Shown: positions 31,284 through 41,014 of the stretch, one piece after another
How positions within the stretch are numbered: the stretch's first letter is position 1
Layout: the number at the start of each line of letters is the position of its first letter
Origin: Acholoe squamosa
Taxonomy: Eukaryota; Annelida; Polychaeta; Phyllodocida; Polynoidae
DNA: 64,000 nt
Assembly: GCA_949317995.1 (NCBI GenBank)
Contig: OX439042.1
Coordinates: 20,997,174 to 21,061,173, forward strand
Direction of reading: 5' to 3'
Program-made: the position numbers and the translations under genes
The notes under the pieces: generated by a model
Databases searched by the model: none
The model's input: only the letters and a program-made list of their open reading frames with translations
What the model was told of the DNA's origin: nothing

Positions 31284-32108
31284 CTGGGTTAGCGATAAGC
31301 TACCTTTTCAATTAGCCAATTTGGCGAATTTTGATTGATTTTGATTAGCCAAATTCAGTGTCAATTAGCCAAATATATTCACTTTAAAATATACATTAGG
31401 TGGAGAAGATTAAGGGACAATGACTGCCTAACAAAAGCAGATCCAATATGTACGGAAATCTGGAATTTATTTTGTATTTCCAATGAAATGTATGTTGAAT
31501 GGGGGGTTTTGTTTAATAGAAAAAAAATCCCTTGTGACTCTGAAGCTAATCCTTACAAAATGCAAAATCTTTTTCTAAAACTATAGGGGCTCTAATTATA
31601 TGATGGAAGCATTATAGATATATCTAGACTTGCTCAAGTCTCTTAATTTTAATATAAAGGAATTGAAATTCTAGAAATTGAAATAAATTAAAGTTTAGAT
31701 GGAAAAAAAGTAAGAAGACCTCTAGTGAATCAGTAAGCGACTGCGCTGGGGGAGAAGGGGGAGGAGTGAGTGTGGTACTGAGTAGCAGTAGACTAGTAGC
31801 GTCTGTAGTAGATCCTAGAGACTAACACTAGTCTAATCATCTAAACTAACCCAAGTCTTTTGATTTTTATGTAAGGAACATGGGGACCAGCGCTAGTCTA
31901 GGATACACCATGTTACATTCCTCCTTGAATTTCCTTTCCAATGGTGTATTATATGGCTATATCCTTATAGGTGAATTAAGGCCTACAGCCTGTGCTTACA
32001 ACCCTCCATTGGGATTCGCCAATTTGGCGATTTTCCATGGAGTTTTATTAGCCAAAATTGCTTTTGATTCGCCATTAAGGATTTGGCGAATGGCTAGCGC
32101 AAACCCTG
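31284..32108. mobile_element. 825-bp inverted-repeat insertion (hAT-like ends) in the envelope-like gene
   Basis: The left end CTGGGTTAGCGATAAGC resembles the complement of the right end GGCTAGCGCAAACCCTG. Inside, several AATTTGGCGAAT/ATTCGCCAA and TTAGCCAAA/TTTGGCTAA segments are mirrored (31,310-31,380 against 32,010-32,100). No transposase ORF is seen. The flanking octamers (ACCATCCA and ATCCATCA) are similar but not identical, so the duplication size is undecided. The C(A/T)GGG start is hAT-like. Confidence 0.5.
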
Positions 32109-32625
32109 ATCCATCACTGCAGTGTAAAAGAAGTGGGGTGTGATTGTGCCTTTCTCACGGCGGGTTCCTGGATGACGTATAGTCTAAAAGGGTATGCTAA
32201 AAAGGTATTAAAAACCAAGGTCCATTTCTCAACAAATAAACTGTTGAAAATGGGAAAGTTAGATCAAGAATGGGTGGCAGCAAAGATTAATGCCAGGGAA
32301 GTGGCGACACTCAAACAAGTTTTAGCTTCCAGCTAACGTTAGAGACGTATTAGAGCAGAAGGCACTGGACACCAACAACACGGTGAAGGTGAAAATGGCA
32401 TTATAGTGTGCAGGGATGGAAGATGGTCTACTAACTTTAGAGGATAGGTTAGGACAGATTCAGCTGCCAGGACATAAACCACCCCAGTGCCCGTATGAGG
32501 GTAGCTCTAAGGACTCTACAATAACCGAGTTGGTCATTATAGTGGTAGTATTAATACTAGTAGCCATATACCTGATTAGGAAGGTTAGACAAATGAAGAG
32601 GAAAAAACTACTGGATGGAATATAA
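32109..32625 (+). pseudogene. C-terminal part of the envelope-like gene with transmembrane anchor and basic tail
   Basis: Two pieces are coding-like: 32,133-32,336 (about 67 codons) and 32,416-32,625. The latter (ATG at 32,416) encodes about 45 polar residues containing one Cys. A 20-residue Ile/Val/Leu-rich membrane span follows at about 32,527-32,580, then a strongly basic tail (RKVRQMKRKK) and TAA at 32,623-32,625. A single C-terminal span with a short basic tail is the expected end of a type I viral-type glycoprotein. The same frame reopens right after the stop. Confidence 0.45.
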
Positions 32626-32646
32626 TTGGACTTATCATCAGACTCT

Positions 32647-32925
32647 ATGAACGAAGTAATCCATTTGGACACCTGCAGCATCCCTGTCGACCATGTCTTT
32701 CAAAGGTCTATAGGGGAGCCACTGGTCAAGGAAGTGGTGGTATCAATAACATGCCGGGGGCACATGGCCCTAGTAATATGGGGGCGAACCCTATACTCGA
32801 CAAAATGTGGTTCGGGAGAACTGGCTATACCAGTGAGCCTACCAGACACTATCAAGGTATCCAGAACTACAGCTTGGGAGTTGGATAGGATAAATGGAGT
32901 GCTAATAGCCAGACTTCTTAAATAA
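32647..32925 (+). CDS. Small ORF directly behind the membrane anchor, unknown
   Basis: 93 codons from the ATG at 32,647. The frame is the same as that of the anchor-bearing ORF, and the two are separated by a single TAA (32,623-32,625) with no other stop, so the frame covers 32,416-32,925 apart from that codon. The product has two Cys and a beta-strand-like pattern (KEVVVSITCRGHMALVIWG, then KCGSGELAIPVSLPDTI). I do not recognise it. It could be an extended cytoplasmic tail of the glycoprotein before the stop arose, or an independent small gene. Compact spacing to the next ORF (5 bases) looks virus- or transposon-like. Confidence 0.4.
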   Translation: MNEVIHLDTCSIPVDHVFQRSIGEPLVKEVVVSITCRGHMALVIWGRTLYSTKCGSGELAIPVSLPDTIKVSRTTAWELDRINGVLIARLLK

Positions 32926-32930
32926 AGTCC

Positions 32931-33479
32931 ATGGATTTACTTAGAAAGCAAGACCTGGATTCTGAGCAGGTTTTGACTACACTCCTGCCTGCTAATGTAT
33001 CAGCCCTGGACATAACTTTAGGACAGCCAATGCTCCTCAAGTGTACACTGGGACAACTGGATAACAACCACTTCACTGAAGATACAAGTGGGATAACAAC
33101 CAGCCAGGGACCCACTGTGCCTGAAAATCTTTTTTTTTTTACCAAAGCTCAAGCAACCAGACAAATCAGGCATTACTAGGTGAGCAGCAGGACAATAGTG
33201 CCAAGGACATGTCCACCTAAGGACACATCACTTGGATTTACTGGCAGCAAAACAGTAAGTGTGCACAGGGTTACAGACAACCCTCTGGGGTTACATGAAC
33301 AAGTCACCAGTGGACAAAACAGCTTGAACAATGGAACCCATATAAACTCTCAAGCACAAACTAAAGTTTACACATCATCATATGCAAAATGGATTAGAAA
33401 AAAAGTGTTAACTTTTAGCACCTACATCATAACATTCTCCCACCACAATGTAAAAAATAAACAACCAAAGGTAAACTAG
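32931..33479 (+). CDS. Small ORF with one in-frame TAG, unknown
   Basis: It starts with ATG at 32,931, five bases after the previous stop. 82 codons lead to TAG at 33,177-33,179; the same frame then continues 99 more codons to 33,479, ending inside the start of the right TIR region. A run of T (33,129-33,138) encodes consecutive Phe. The product is polar, Thr/Gln-rich and without a recognisable domain. The second half runs into DNA that resembles the left interior, so it may be open by chance. If real, the gene carries one nonsense mutation. Confidence 0.35.
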
Positions 33480-33886
33480 GCTAAAGTGGGTAGGTAGGTA
33501 GGTACGTAGATAGGTAGGTAAAATAGGGTAGGGTAAGGTAGGCTATGGGGTGGGGGGCACCCCTTAAGTATTTTGTGGGGGAAGGTGCATAACACATGCA
33601 CACCCTATATAAACCTACCTACCCTACCTACCTACCTACCCACCCCGCTGTTGTTAATAATAAATGCTCCCTACCATTTGTCTGCCATTTAAGATTTAGC
33701 CTATCTCTGCGCATGTGCAAAGTCGATGACAACGTAAGTCAAATGTTTTGCTGTCCGCCATTTTGAATTTAACTTATCTCTGTGCATGTGCAAAGTCAAG
33801 GTCTAAAGGTCACTTCCGGTTCGTAAGTAGATCAAATCGATTTCAGTAGCTGTTCCAATGTGCTGAGTTCGCCCATATATACTACT
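33462..33886 (-). repeat. Right terminal inverted repeat
   Basis: Reverse complement of 22,714-23,150, ending ...TATATACTACT at the target duplication. It holds GTAGG/CCTACC tandem repeats, CACCCCTTAAGTATTTTGTG, a TATATAAACC box, GCGCATGTGCAAAGTC and the CAAATCGATTTCAGTAGCTG end segment. Confidence 0.75.
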
Positions 33887-33892
33887 CCCAAC
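33887..33892 (+). repeat. Right 6-bp target-site duplication CCCAAC
   Basis: Identical to 22,708-22,713, directly abutting the terminal CT of the element. Confidence 0.75.
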
Positions 33893-34256
33893 ATCTACAT
33901 GTCTATGACAGCCACAGACAACATATCCACCCTGGAGGAGCCTTAAGTATGCTTGTGGGTGGGAGAGGGTGCTGGAGGAAGATGCATGGCTGCATTAAGG
34001 GGTAAATCGTCACCTGCGGGTTACATGAGAACAACCCTATTCAGTATAACCCTGCTGTCCAGGCCCCAGGCTACTCTGTCTACACCGTTCTTATATCGAC
34101 CAGCCCATTGATGGGGAGTACCTATTTGGGAGGCATCTTGTTTGTAGGGAAGTCTTATGTGTAGGATCCAAACATGTTATAACCGTCCAGTTACAACAGG
34201 TGTTGTGTGGCCCTGCCTTAATAAGAACTATTTGGTGGTAAATGATATACACTCGA

Positions 34257-34331
34257 TATATTGGAAAATTTGAATTTCAGTGCTAATGTCCCTCCATATA
34301 TTGGAAAATTTGAATTTCAGCGCTAGTGTTC
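34257..34331 (+). repeat. 40-bp tandem duplication
   Basis: ATATTGGAAAATTTGAATTTCAG occurs at 34,257 and again at 34,297, with similar following bases. Two copies only. Confidence 0.75.
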
Positions 34332-34459
34332 GTGTGTGTGAAAGATGCGAATCTATCAAATGGAAGACGACAATTTCAAGTCAAAATGTGTATGTGTATA
34401 ATGCATATGCCAGAAATTAGCCCTGAACCGCTGCATAGTATTTAGATGCCCATGTATAT

Positions 34460-34521
34460 GCATGATGCATGAATGCAGCCCTGATCAGAACACCTGCCAA
34501 AGCTGCATTCATGCATCATGC
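34460..34521. repeat. Perfect 20-bp inverted repeat of the GCATGATGCA family
   Basis: GCATGATGCATGAATGCAGC at 34,460-34,479 is exactly complementary to 34,502-34,521, with a 22-base spacer containing TGATCA. Related motifs occur at 5.3, 58.7 and 61.5 kb. Confidence 0.8.
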
Positions 34522-34765
34522 CGACCCTGCACTTCCAAAGGATGCATAACACTGACGCAGGATGGTGAATGTTGGCGCATTATGAGGTCATTACAAGGTA
34601 TTGGTGACCAATTGGCGTCTCCGCCGCATACTTCCAGTGGCGCCACCTAGCGGCAGGGCACCGGGAAGGTTAGCAGTGAGGGCTGACTGTAATGAGATCA
34701 GGGTAGGTTTACGGAGCCTGGTCACTGTCCATCCTAACCAGCCCGATGGTGAGTGGCTAGGAAAG

Positions 34766-34917
34766 CAGGGGCGTAGGAAGCAAATTCTTATTGGGGGGGC
34801 CCAGGGGTCTCGGTTGAGGGGGCCTGCTATATTTTTGTATAGGCTTAATATAGGGAACCTCCTCATTATTGGGGGGGGGGGCAGGCCCCCCTGGCGCCCC
34901 CTTTTTCTACGCCCCTG
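34766..34917. mobile_element. 152-bp hAT-type MITE
   Basis: It starts CAGGGGCGTAGGAAG and ends TTTCTACGCCCCTG, so an 11-bp terminal inverted repeat CAGGGGCGTAG is perfect. G- and C-rich subterminal arms pair further. CAGGGGCGTAG-type ends are known from hAT elements. The flanking octamers do not match, so the target duplication is not confirmed. Confidence 0.65.
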
Positions 34918-34983
34918 GGTAGTCGGGTATTTACTATATTCTCTGCATGACTAGGACCCCCTTCTATTAGAGGATAATACTTA

Positions 34984-35880
34984 TAGCCCATGAGCCCATA
35001 GCTGAATATTGGCTCAAAGGTATCATTTCTGGGGACTAAACTAGACCATGCATTATGGTAGGTACATTTCTCAGGACCTCAAATTACTTTGCTAGACATC
35101 TGGAGGTGGTAGCTTATGTAGAGGTATATGTACATAATAACATTATGGTCCTTTGGCGCGGTGGGTGAGTCAGCCAGCCGGGCTTCGCCCTCCACTTGTC
35201 GGGTAGGTGGCAGCATCTATCCGGGAGGTGAGAGGGAGGCACGGTGTGGCGCCACTGTCTCTACCTGTAAGGGGGACAGGGCTCAGCCGCCGCGTCAGAG
35301 TTGGCTTGACCACCTCCATGTGAAGATCTCTGGAAACCACTAAGAATATCCGGTACATGCCGAGAGCTATCCTAGCTACCTCCGGGTAGCCGTACCTGTG
35401 TAATACGAAATAAACCTGTTCGCATACACCCGAATTATCTTCTTGTCGACTCGTTTGTCATCTACACAAGAGTAGAACCACCACACTTAGCTTCAGAATC
35501 TTCAATCTTCTGATGGAACTCCAATTATCTCTGACAGCCTCACGTTTATTGGTCACCATTTCCTTAATAATTGGGTTAGAGAGAGGGGACCAGCACCAAA
35601 ATGAGCCATAGAGCAAGCTCTTCATCCCCAAGCTTGATGGTTATTGCATTTGCATATTTTGAATATTCATGCAAACGTCCAGATTTTTTGGAAATATTTT
35701 AAAATATTTCACTTTCACAATACATAATACCCAAGCTGTTACATAATGTATGAAATTGACCCTCGGAGAAGCTGGTGTTTTTGGCCATAGTTTCCCTAAT
35801 AATGGACATAGAGGCACACAAATGATACTAAAATGTGGCTAGACACTCTGGTTCATAGATATATTTTGATACAAATACCT
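34984..35880 (+). repeat. Left arm of a long inverted-repeat pair
   Basis: From TAGCCCATGAGCCCATAG onward this arm matches the reverse complement of 39,730-40,378 with shared blocks such as GGTATCATTTCTGGGGACTA, CATTTCCTTAA, AGAGCAAGCTCTT and ATATTTCACTTTCACAAT. It is interrupted by the solo LTR at 35,117-35,485. The arms are 4 kb apart. They are old (visible indels) and non-coding. They may be two copies of one repeat or the ends of a larger decayed element. Confidence 0.7.
35117..35485 (+). mobile_element. Solo LTR (369 bp) with 4-bp target duplication CTTA
   Basis: The insertion starts TGTAGAGG and ends ACCACCACA, with TG...CA ends, and contains an AATAAA at 35,409-35,414. It is flanked by CTTA (35,113-35,116 and 35,486-35,489). 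The homologous arm near 40,250 reads straight through (TAGCTTAGCTTCAG on its minus strand), giving the empty site with one CTTA. This internal comparison defines both ends without any database. Transcription orientation is probably plus, judged from the AATAAA. Only one LTR remains, so internal genes were lost by recombination. Confidence 0.75.
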
Positions 35881-36937
35881 TTTGTCATCCATAAAAAAAT
35901 GGGATTGCCTTTATCAGTGTTTATATAAGCCAAAGTGAGTTAGACATAAGAAAATGGTTGGACAGAAGAATGACTTCCAAATGTATCAAGGTGTTTATCT
36001 ATCATGCCAGGATATAGTCCTTTACCCTACAATACAGATACAATGAATTATATATGAATTTTAATCACCCGCTTCCCACTTTCTTCAAAATTCCCTTATT
36101 TTGAAAATGGGAGAGCACATAGTTGGAATCAAAACATGGATTGACAACATGGACTTTACAGAATGATCCACAAATCATGATCACCCAATAAGATATGGAG
36201 GGAAAACATAACTTACCTGACATATTGCACTGAAATGTTATAGTTAATTCAATAGAAGAATAACTGAGGGCTGGGTTCTCTTAAGGAATAAAGTTGTCAG
36301 ATATGGGGTAAAGAGCTAGTGTATTACACAGGTTTCATCAACCATAATACAGTAGGTGGCACTAGTGTTGACCTGACCATTTTGGCCCAGTTACAGGGGC
36401 ACCACTGGAAGGATGATTCTGAAGGAAAAGAGGGTAGTCAGAGTAGGGTTGTCACCTGTCATTACTGTGGTGGACACTGGAGGAGAGATAATAAACATCA
36501 AAGACAGCACCCCCTACCCAGGCCTGAGATAACCATTAACACACTCCTCCATGGTGAGATAATCTATATTTAATTGGCTTAATGCCCCCAAGGGACCTGT
36601 CTTGTGGTTTGTTATGACCACCAACACCACCCCCATGCACCCCCTTCTGCCCCCTTTTCTGAGCTCTCAAAATTGGACGGGTCACTCATATTTATCTAAG
36701 TCTAGATAGATTTTGGCTAAAGATAATGCCCTAATATCGCAGGGATGGGTAGATGAACATTTTCTCTCTATGTAGCTGTAATTTTTAAGGTGAGGGGACA
36801 TTTAAGGCTCACCTCTGAGAGGTGTCTCTTTCTCCATATTGATTGCATAGGGTTATGGGGCTAGATGAGTGTCTAGCCCTCCTAGCTGGCTAACCTACAG
36901 GGGCTCCTCCTTGTGATTGTGACTAGTGAAACTGGTG
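35881..36937. other. Non-coding interval between repeat copies
   Basis: I see no supportable gene. The 84-codon plus-strand ORF at 36,319 lacks any recognisable domain. Confidence 0.5.
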
Positions 36938-37272
36938 TATTGGCTCAGGGACCACCCTGAGTCTATACCACCGGGTAGGTGGTGGCATTGGCAAAAAATC
37001 AGTTATACAATTTTCAATCTCAATTTTCTACAAGAAATAAAGCATGTAAATAAATAAAATTACCATACATCAGTAGTTCATATATCAGTCTTTACTTACA
37101 GTAAAGAAAAAAATTCAAAAATCTATCCATGAGTTCATACAAAATTAAAGAAAGAAAAAAGTCATTTCATAAAAATATTTTCACCAATCCAGTCCTCCAT
37201 AGGTTTACCTCCGGGCTGGACTTTTCTCTCTTTGTTCCTATTTGTTTCAAAAACATTGTCTAAAAGAGAGAC
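36938..37272 (-). repeat. Copy 2 of the 334-bp dispersed repeat
   Basis: About 95% or more identical by eye to 12,366-12,699, same orientation and same edges. On the minus strand it begins after a TTTTAG acceptor-like string at 37,260-37,265 and keeps the short frame ending GGKPMEDWIGENIFMK without change. The clean frame in both copies suggests either recent duplication or constraint. Confidence 0.6.
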
Positions 37273-37321
37273 GTAAGGTAATGCATGCCCATGCCATCAC
37301 AACACAAAAACGGTGCCATTC

Positions 37322-37392
37322 GAATTTCCATAGTTACCAAAAATCAGTGATTTTTTGGATTTTTTCCAAATTTTTGGTAACTATGGAAATTC
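37322..37392. repeat. Perfect 23-bp inverted repeat
   Basis: GAATTTCCATAGTTACCAAA... (37,322-37,344) is exactly complementary to 37,370-37,392, around a T-rich 25-base loop. It lies 50 bp from dispersed-repeat copy 2. Confidence 0.75.
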
Positions 37393-37718
37393 AAATGGCT
37401 CTGTAGACCTATATAATTGGAGTATCAGCTAACGAAAAAAAAGCCCCCTAGAGAATGACTTCTTTTTCAATTCTAATTTATCAAATCAAAAATTTATAAA
37501 ACTATTTTAGACGGTCATAATGGTGTATGATATGCACGGGTATGAAACATTTCTTCTAAACCATTAGGGCTAAAGTGTTCTGTTTAAACCACCCTATTGT
37601 GCCCCCTTAACCGCTACTTATTTTTATAATAACATGAAGTGCTTTCCCATTCCCACTGCCCAAGTATTTCCCTCGCTCTTCCCATTCCCACTGCCCACAT
37701 ATTTCCTTAGCTCTTCAC

Positions 37719-37830
37719 ACCTCAGTGTACCTCTGTGAAGTTGTGTAATGTAGTTCTCACAATGAATATGACCTTAGCTGTCGAAATGGTGTTAAACATC
37801 TTTTACTCACTCACTCACTCAATCACTCAC
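37719..37830 (+). repeat. ACTC-tailed dispersed repeat, copy 1
   Basis: It shares TGTGTAATGTAGTTCTCAC, GAATATGACCTTAG and GTTAAACATC followed by an ACTC array with 44,585-44,700 and 54,594-54,704. The tail (ACTC)n after TTAAA looks like the 3' end of a SINE or other retroposon. Confidence 0.7.
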
Positions 37831-39631
37831 ACCTCAGTGCCACAACAGCTGCACACTTAGGTCCCAGTTTTATATCCTTAATAGGTTAAGCCGCTTGCTT
37901 TTATGATACAGTTAGCTGACCGCCCTCCTTTTCAGCCCTGCTGCCATCTGACCGCCCACTACTCCTGAGCGCCAGGCTGCCATTATCATCAGAACCCCAC
38001 CTCATTCTTAGCCAAGCTTTAGCAAAGCTAACCTTGTCTTGAAGTGCTTTGTAAAAATATATATTTTGCAATATAATGTGAGGGAAGTGGATAGAGGCAC
38101 ATAACTGAAATCATTTTACCAATCGGAATACACAATGTTCTAATGAATATTTAATGAACAAGCATATAAAGATTATCATATCTGCATTGTAAAGTGATGA
38201 ACCAAATCCAGATATCATAATGAATCCATTGATGCCTTAAGAGGTCATTAACTCGGAAAGTTTACTTTTCCGAGTTTTTAGAGACAGGTGGGGGCAGGGT
38301 GACACTTTAAGAACTAAATTGCCTGTTTCAGAGATGGGACTGTTCCCTTCAACCTCAAATAACATGAAAATGCTTAAATATGAAGCAAAATGAAACCTGA
38401 CATAAAATAGTGTACATATTCAGGAACATAGAGGTGTAATTGTTACCTGTTATCTGGTTCTTATCTTTCTGATATTAAGGTTTTAAAAAAGTAGGTCATC
38501 TCAAAATGGGAGCAACATCCTTTGTGCTCTCAATGCTTTTCTATTGAGGTGTCAGCTTAGGGTGTCAGGTTTCCCGCCGTTTTTAAACAGGGTGATGGTC
38601 TCATTGTTCATTATTTAGCAGGGGGAACTGAGGTGTTTCCAGCTAGGGGGTAATGGGAAATGAATATTCTATACCATAGTGTTTTCTTCTTGGTTTATTC
38701 CACTTGAATATAGCAGCATATAACTGTGTATAATAGCATTACTCTAACACATAATATTACATGAATATATAGCTATAGATAAGATATTTTGAAAGGGGAG
38801 AGATTTTCTGATACTTGGTCCACCTACGCTAAGTACATCCTGTGTCCTACCCTGATAAAATATGAGCCAGCTACAACCCTTCAGTCTGCCTAGTTCACTC
38901 ATTTCTCACTAGGAGCCACCACCTCTATAGAACAGTGCTGATGTCAGCTACATCCTGTCACCCACTATGGCTCATTATTTAGCAGGGAGGACTGAGGTGT
39001 TTTTCATGAATGGGCACATTATCACTCTTATTGTTAACTTTTTTATAGGGGGCAGAGAAGTGTTTGACACTGTCACAACACTTCCACCTGACTCCCGACA
39101 TCACAAAATTTTTGATATTTTGCTGTTGTTGGGGATTTAACCTCTTGGTGAAGGTTTGGTAATTTTATGATTCCTTTTCAGGCCTCAGTTATTATTTAAG
39201 CACTTGTCAGAGTTATGTGCAATTCAAATCGCTTCACCCCTCGTTGGTATGAACCTTTCCGAGTTACCTGCAATATAAATTGCTTCAACACTCGTTCTTA
39301 TGATTCTTATGTTACATATCATATTGTATGGGCTGCTAATTCGCTACAGACTACGGCAGAGAATTCAGGTTTCCAGGAATATTAAAAAGTCTGTTTTGAA
39401 TAATTATTTTATGTGAATAACTTCTTCCCATAGAGATAGCATTGCAGGGCCAATCTGCACACCCCCAGTGGCGTAACGTGTGCCGATCCACCACAGCGGC
39501 CGATCCACCACTGCAGCCTCGTTCTGGGTGCATGTAAACATTCAAAATGGCGGACCAGCGCTTGTATGGGGAACTACGGTACCGGATTTTGATAATTTTT
39601 CCTTATTTAAACCTCTAAAAACATACAATAA
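37831..39631. other. Non-coding interval
   Basis: A phrase ATTATTTAGCAGGG(A/G)GGACTGAGGTGTTT occurs twice, near 38,612 and 38,972, in otherwise unassigned DNA. No gene is supported. Confidence 0.5.
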
Positions 39632-39745
39632 ATATAGAACTAAACTCCCCTGGTGTCCTCGGTGGCTGATCCACCCCTCGGGGGAGGTCTCCCCCGAGGG
39701 TGGATCGGCCACCTTGTTCACCAAGGTCATTTAGTTCTATCTATC
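39632..39745. repeat. Long hairpin, arms of about 55 bp
   Basis: The inner stem 39,661-39,686 / 39,689-39,713 (GGTGGCTGATCCACCC... and its complement) has a 2-base loop and only two or three mismatches. Weaker pairing extends outward to AGAACTAAA on one side and its complement on the other. It sits at the inner edge of the right inverted-repeat arm. Confidence 0.7.
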
Positions 39746-40378
39746 TCTGATATATGAAGCAGGGCTCATATGATAGGTCACATTTTGGTACCATTTATGT
39801 GTCTCTATGTCAGTTATTAGCGAAACTGTGACCAACACATCAGTTTCTCTGGGGATTTAGTATTATTCACACCCTTTAGGAACTGGGTCAATTTCACACA
39901 TCATGTAAGAGCTATTTGTCAAAAGTAAGTTCTCTCTAGCAAGGAATATGTAAGGGTATTTTCGGGTAATGGTTATGAATCACTAAACCTGTTTCCTTGG
40001 GTTTTATACATTGTGAAAGTGAAATATTTCAAAATATTTCTGAGAAATTTGGATGCTTCTATGAATATTCAAATATACAAATGAGATAACCATCAAAACA
40101 GGACTTGGGGATAAAGAGCTTGCTCTGGGCCTCATTTTGGTGCTTGTCCTATCTCTATAACCTAATTGTTAAGGAAATGGTGACAAAAACTGGCCTTGGT
40201 GAGGCTGCCAGTAATAACTAAGCTCGGAATAAAAAAAAATGAAGATTCTGAAGCTAAGCTACCATTCCCAGATGTCTAGCAATGTGATTTGAGGTCCTGA
40301 GACATGCATCTACCAGAAATGCATGGTCTAGTTTAGTCCCCAGAAATGATACCGAAAAACCTATGGGCTCATGGGCTA
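39730..40378 (-). repeat. Right arm of the long inverted-repeat pair; carries the empty site for the solo LTR
   Basis: Its minus strand matches 34,984-35,880. At about 40,245-40,255 it is uninterrupted where the left arm holds the solo LTR. It has extra DNA relative to the left arm between about 39,885 and 40,000. Confidence 0.7.
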
Positions 40379-40585
40379 AAAGGATTCAAGGTTAGGTATG
40401 TGTTTATGGACGTGTGAAAATATGACAGTAGTGAAAAAAACTAGAGTTTACCTCCATTGTATACGAGAGAGAGCTCTCATGTTAATACAGTGCATCTGTA
40501 AATATCCTGCCTAAATGGATGCATTAGAATGTAGTTTGAATATGGAGACTTCTTTTGTAACTCTTAATAGCACTTTCTAATAATA

Positions 40586-40704
40586 GGCAGGTTTAGCGAG
40601 CACTACCCAGGCTATGTAACGCAGACGTGCAGCATACCTACAGCATTGATACGTCTGCGTTAAATCAGGTATGGGTGACATACATTGTGGTTGCTAAACC
40701 TCCC
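40586..40704. mobile_element. 119-bp MITE with TA target duplication
   Basis: GGCAGGTTTAGCGAGCAC at the left pairs with the complement of GTTGCTAAACCTCCC at the right. An inner pair TAACGCAGACGT/ACGTCTGCGTTA is perfect. TA lies on both sides (40,584-40,585 and 40,705-40,706). Confidence 0.65.
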
Positions 40705-41014
40705 TAATATATCATCCCATGGTGTCAGGCTGTACGTGAAATGTCAACTTTGAATATCAGCCCCAATCAATCAATTAAGACAATTTATACTTCACCTGGC
40801 TCTGCACCCCATTGTTCCTTCTTTAGGTTTATTTCCACATTCTACAGTTGGGGGCCAGCAGGAGCTTTTATGAATTAGGTCAGTTCTGGCAGGAGGTTTT
40901 GTGAATTGGGTCAGGTTTGGGAGGAGGTTTTGTGAAATAGGCCAAGTGTAGCAGGAGTCTTATGAATTAGGTCATTTTTAGGTTTAGGTCACAGCAGATG
41001 GAGTGGAAAATTTT

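Larger units (their letters stand above)
22714..33886. mobile_element. 11.2-kb Maverick/Polinton-like TIR element carrying an envelope-like gene remnant
   Basis: Terminal inverted repeats of about 425 bp start AGTAGTATATA and end in its complement, so the element runs AG...CT. It is flanked by the perfect hexamer CCCAAC. Long TIRs, AG/CT ends and 6-bp duplications together are the known terminal signature of Maverick/Polinton elements. Nested inside are a complete Penelope-like element and an 825-bp inverted-repeat insertion; without them the element is about 5.1 kb. The visible cargo is a broken type I membrane glycoprotein-like gene and two or three small ORFs on the plus strand. No protein-primed PolB, integrase, ATPase, protease or capsid genes are recognisable, so it is either a heavily deleted Polinton or a non-autonomous derivative. 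TIR arms differ at perhaps a fifth of positions, implying considerable age. Confidence 0.6.

Noticed and set aside
22714-33886. Interpretation as an LTR retrovirus with the two 425-bp repeats as LTRs
   Set aside because: The repeats are inverted, start AG rather than TG, and have a 6-bp duplication at the outer ends; no gag or pol other than the nested PLE is present.
34758-34925. 8-bp target duplication for the hAT-type MITE
   Set aside because: The flanking octamers TAGGAAAG and GGTAGTCG do not match; the TIR alone supports the call.
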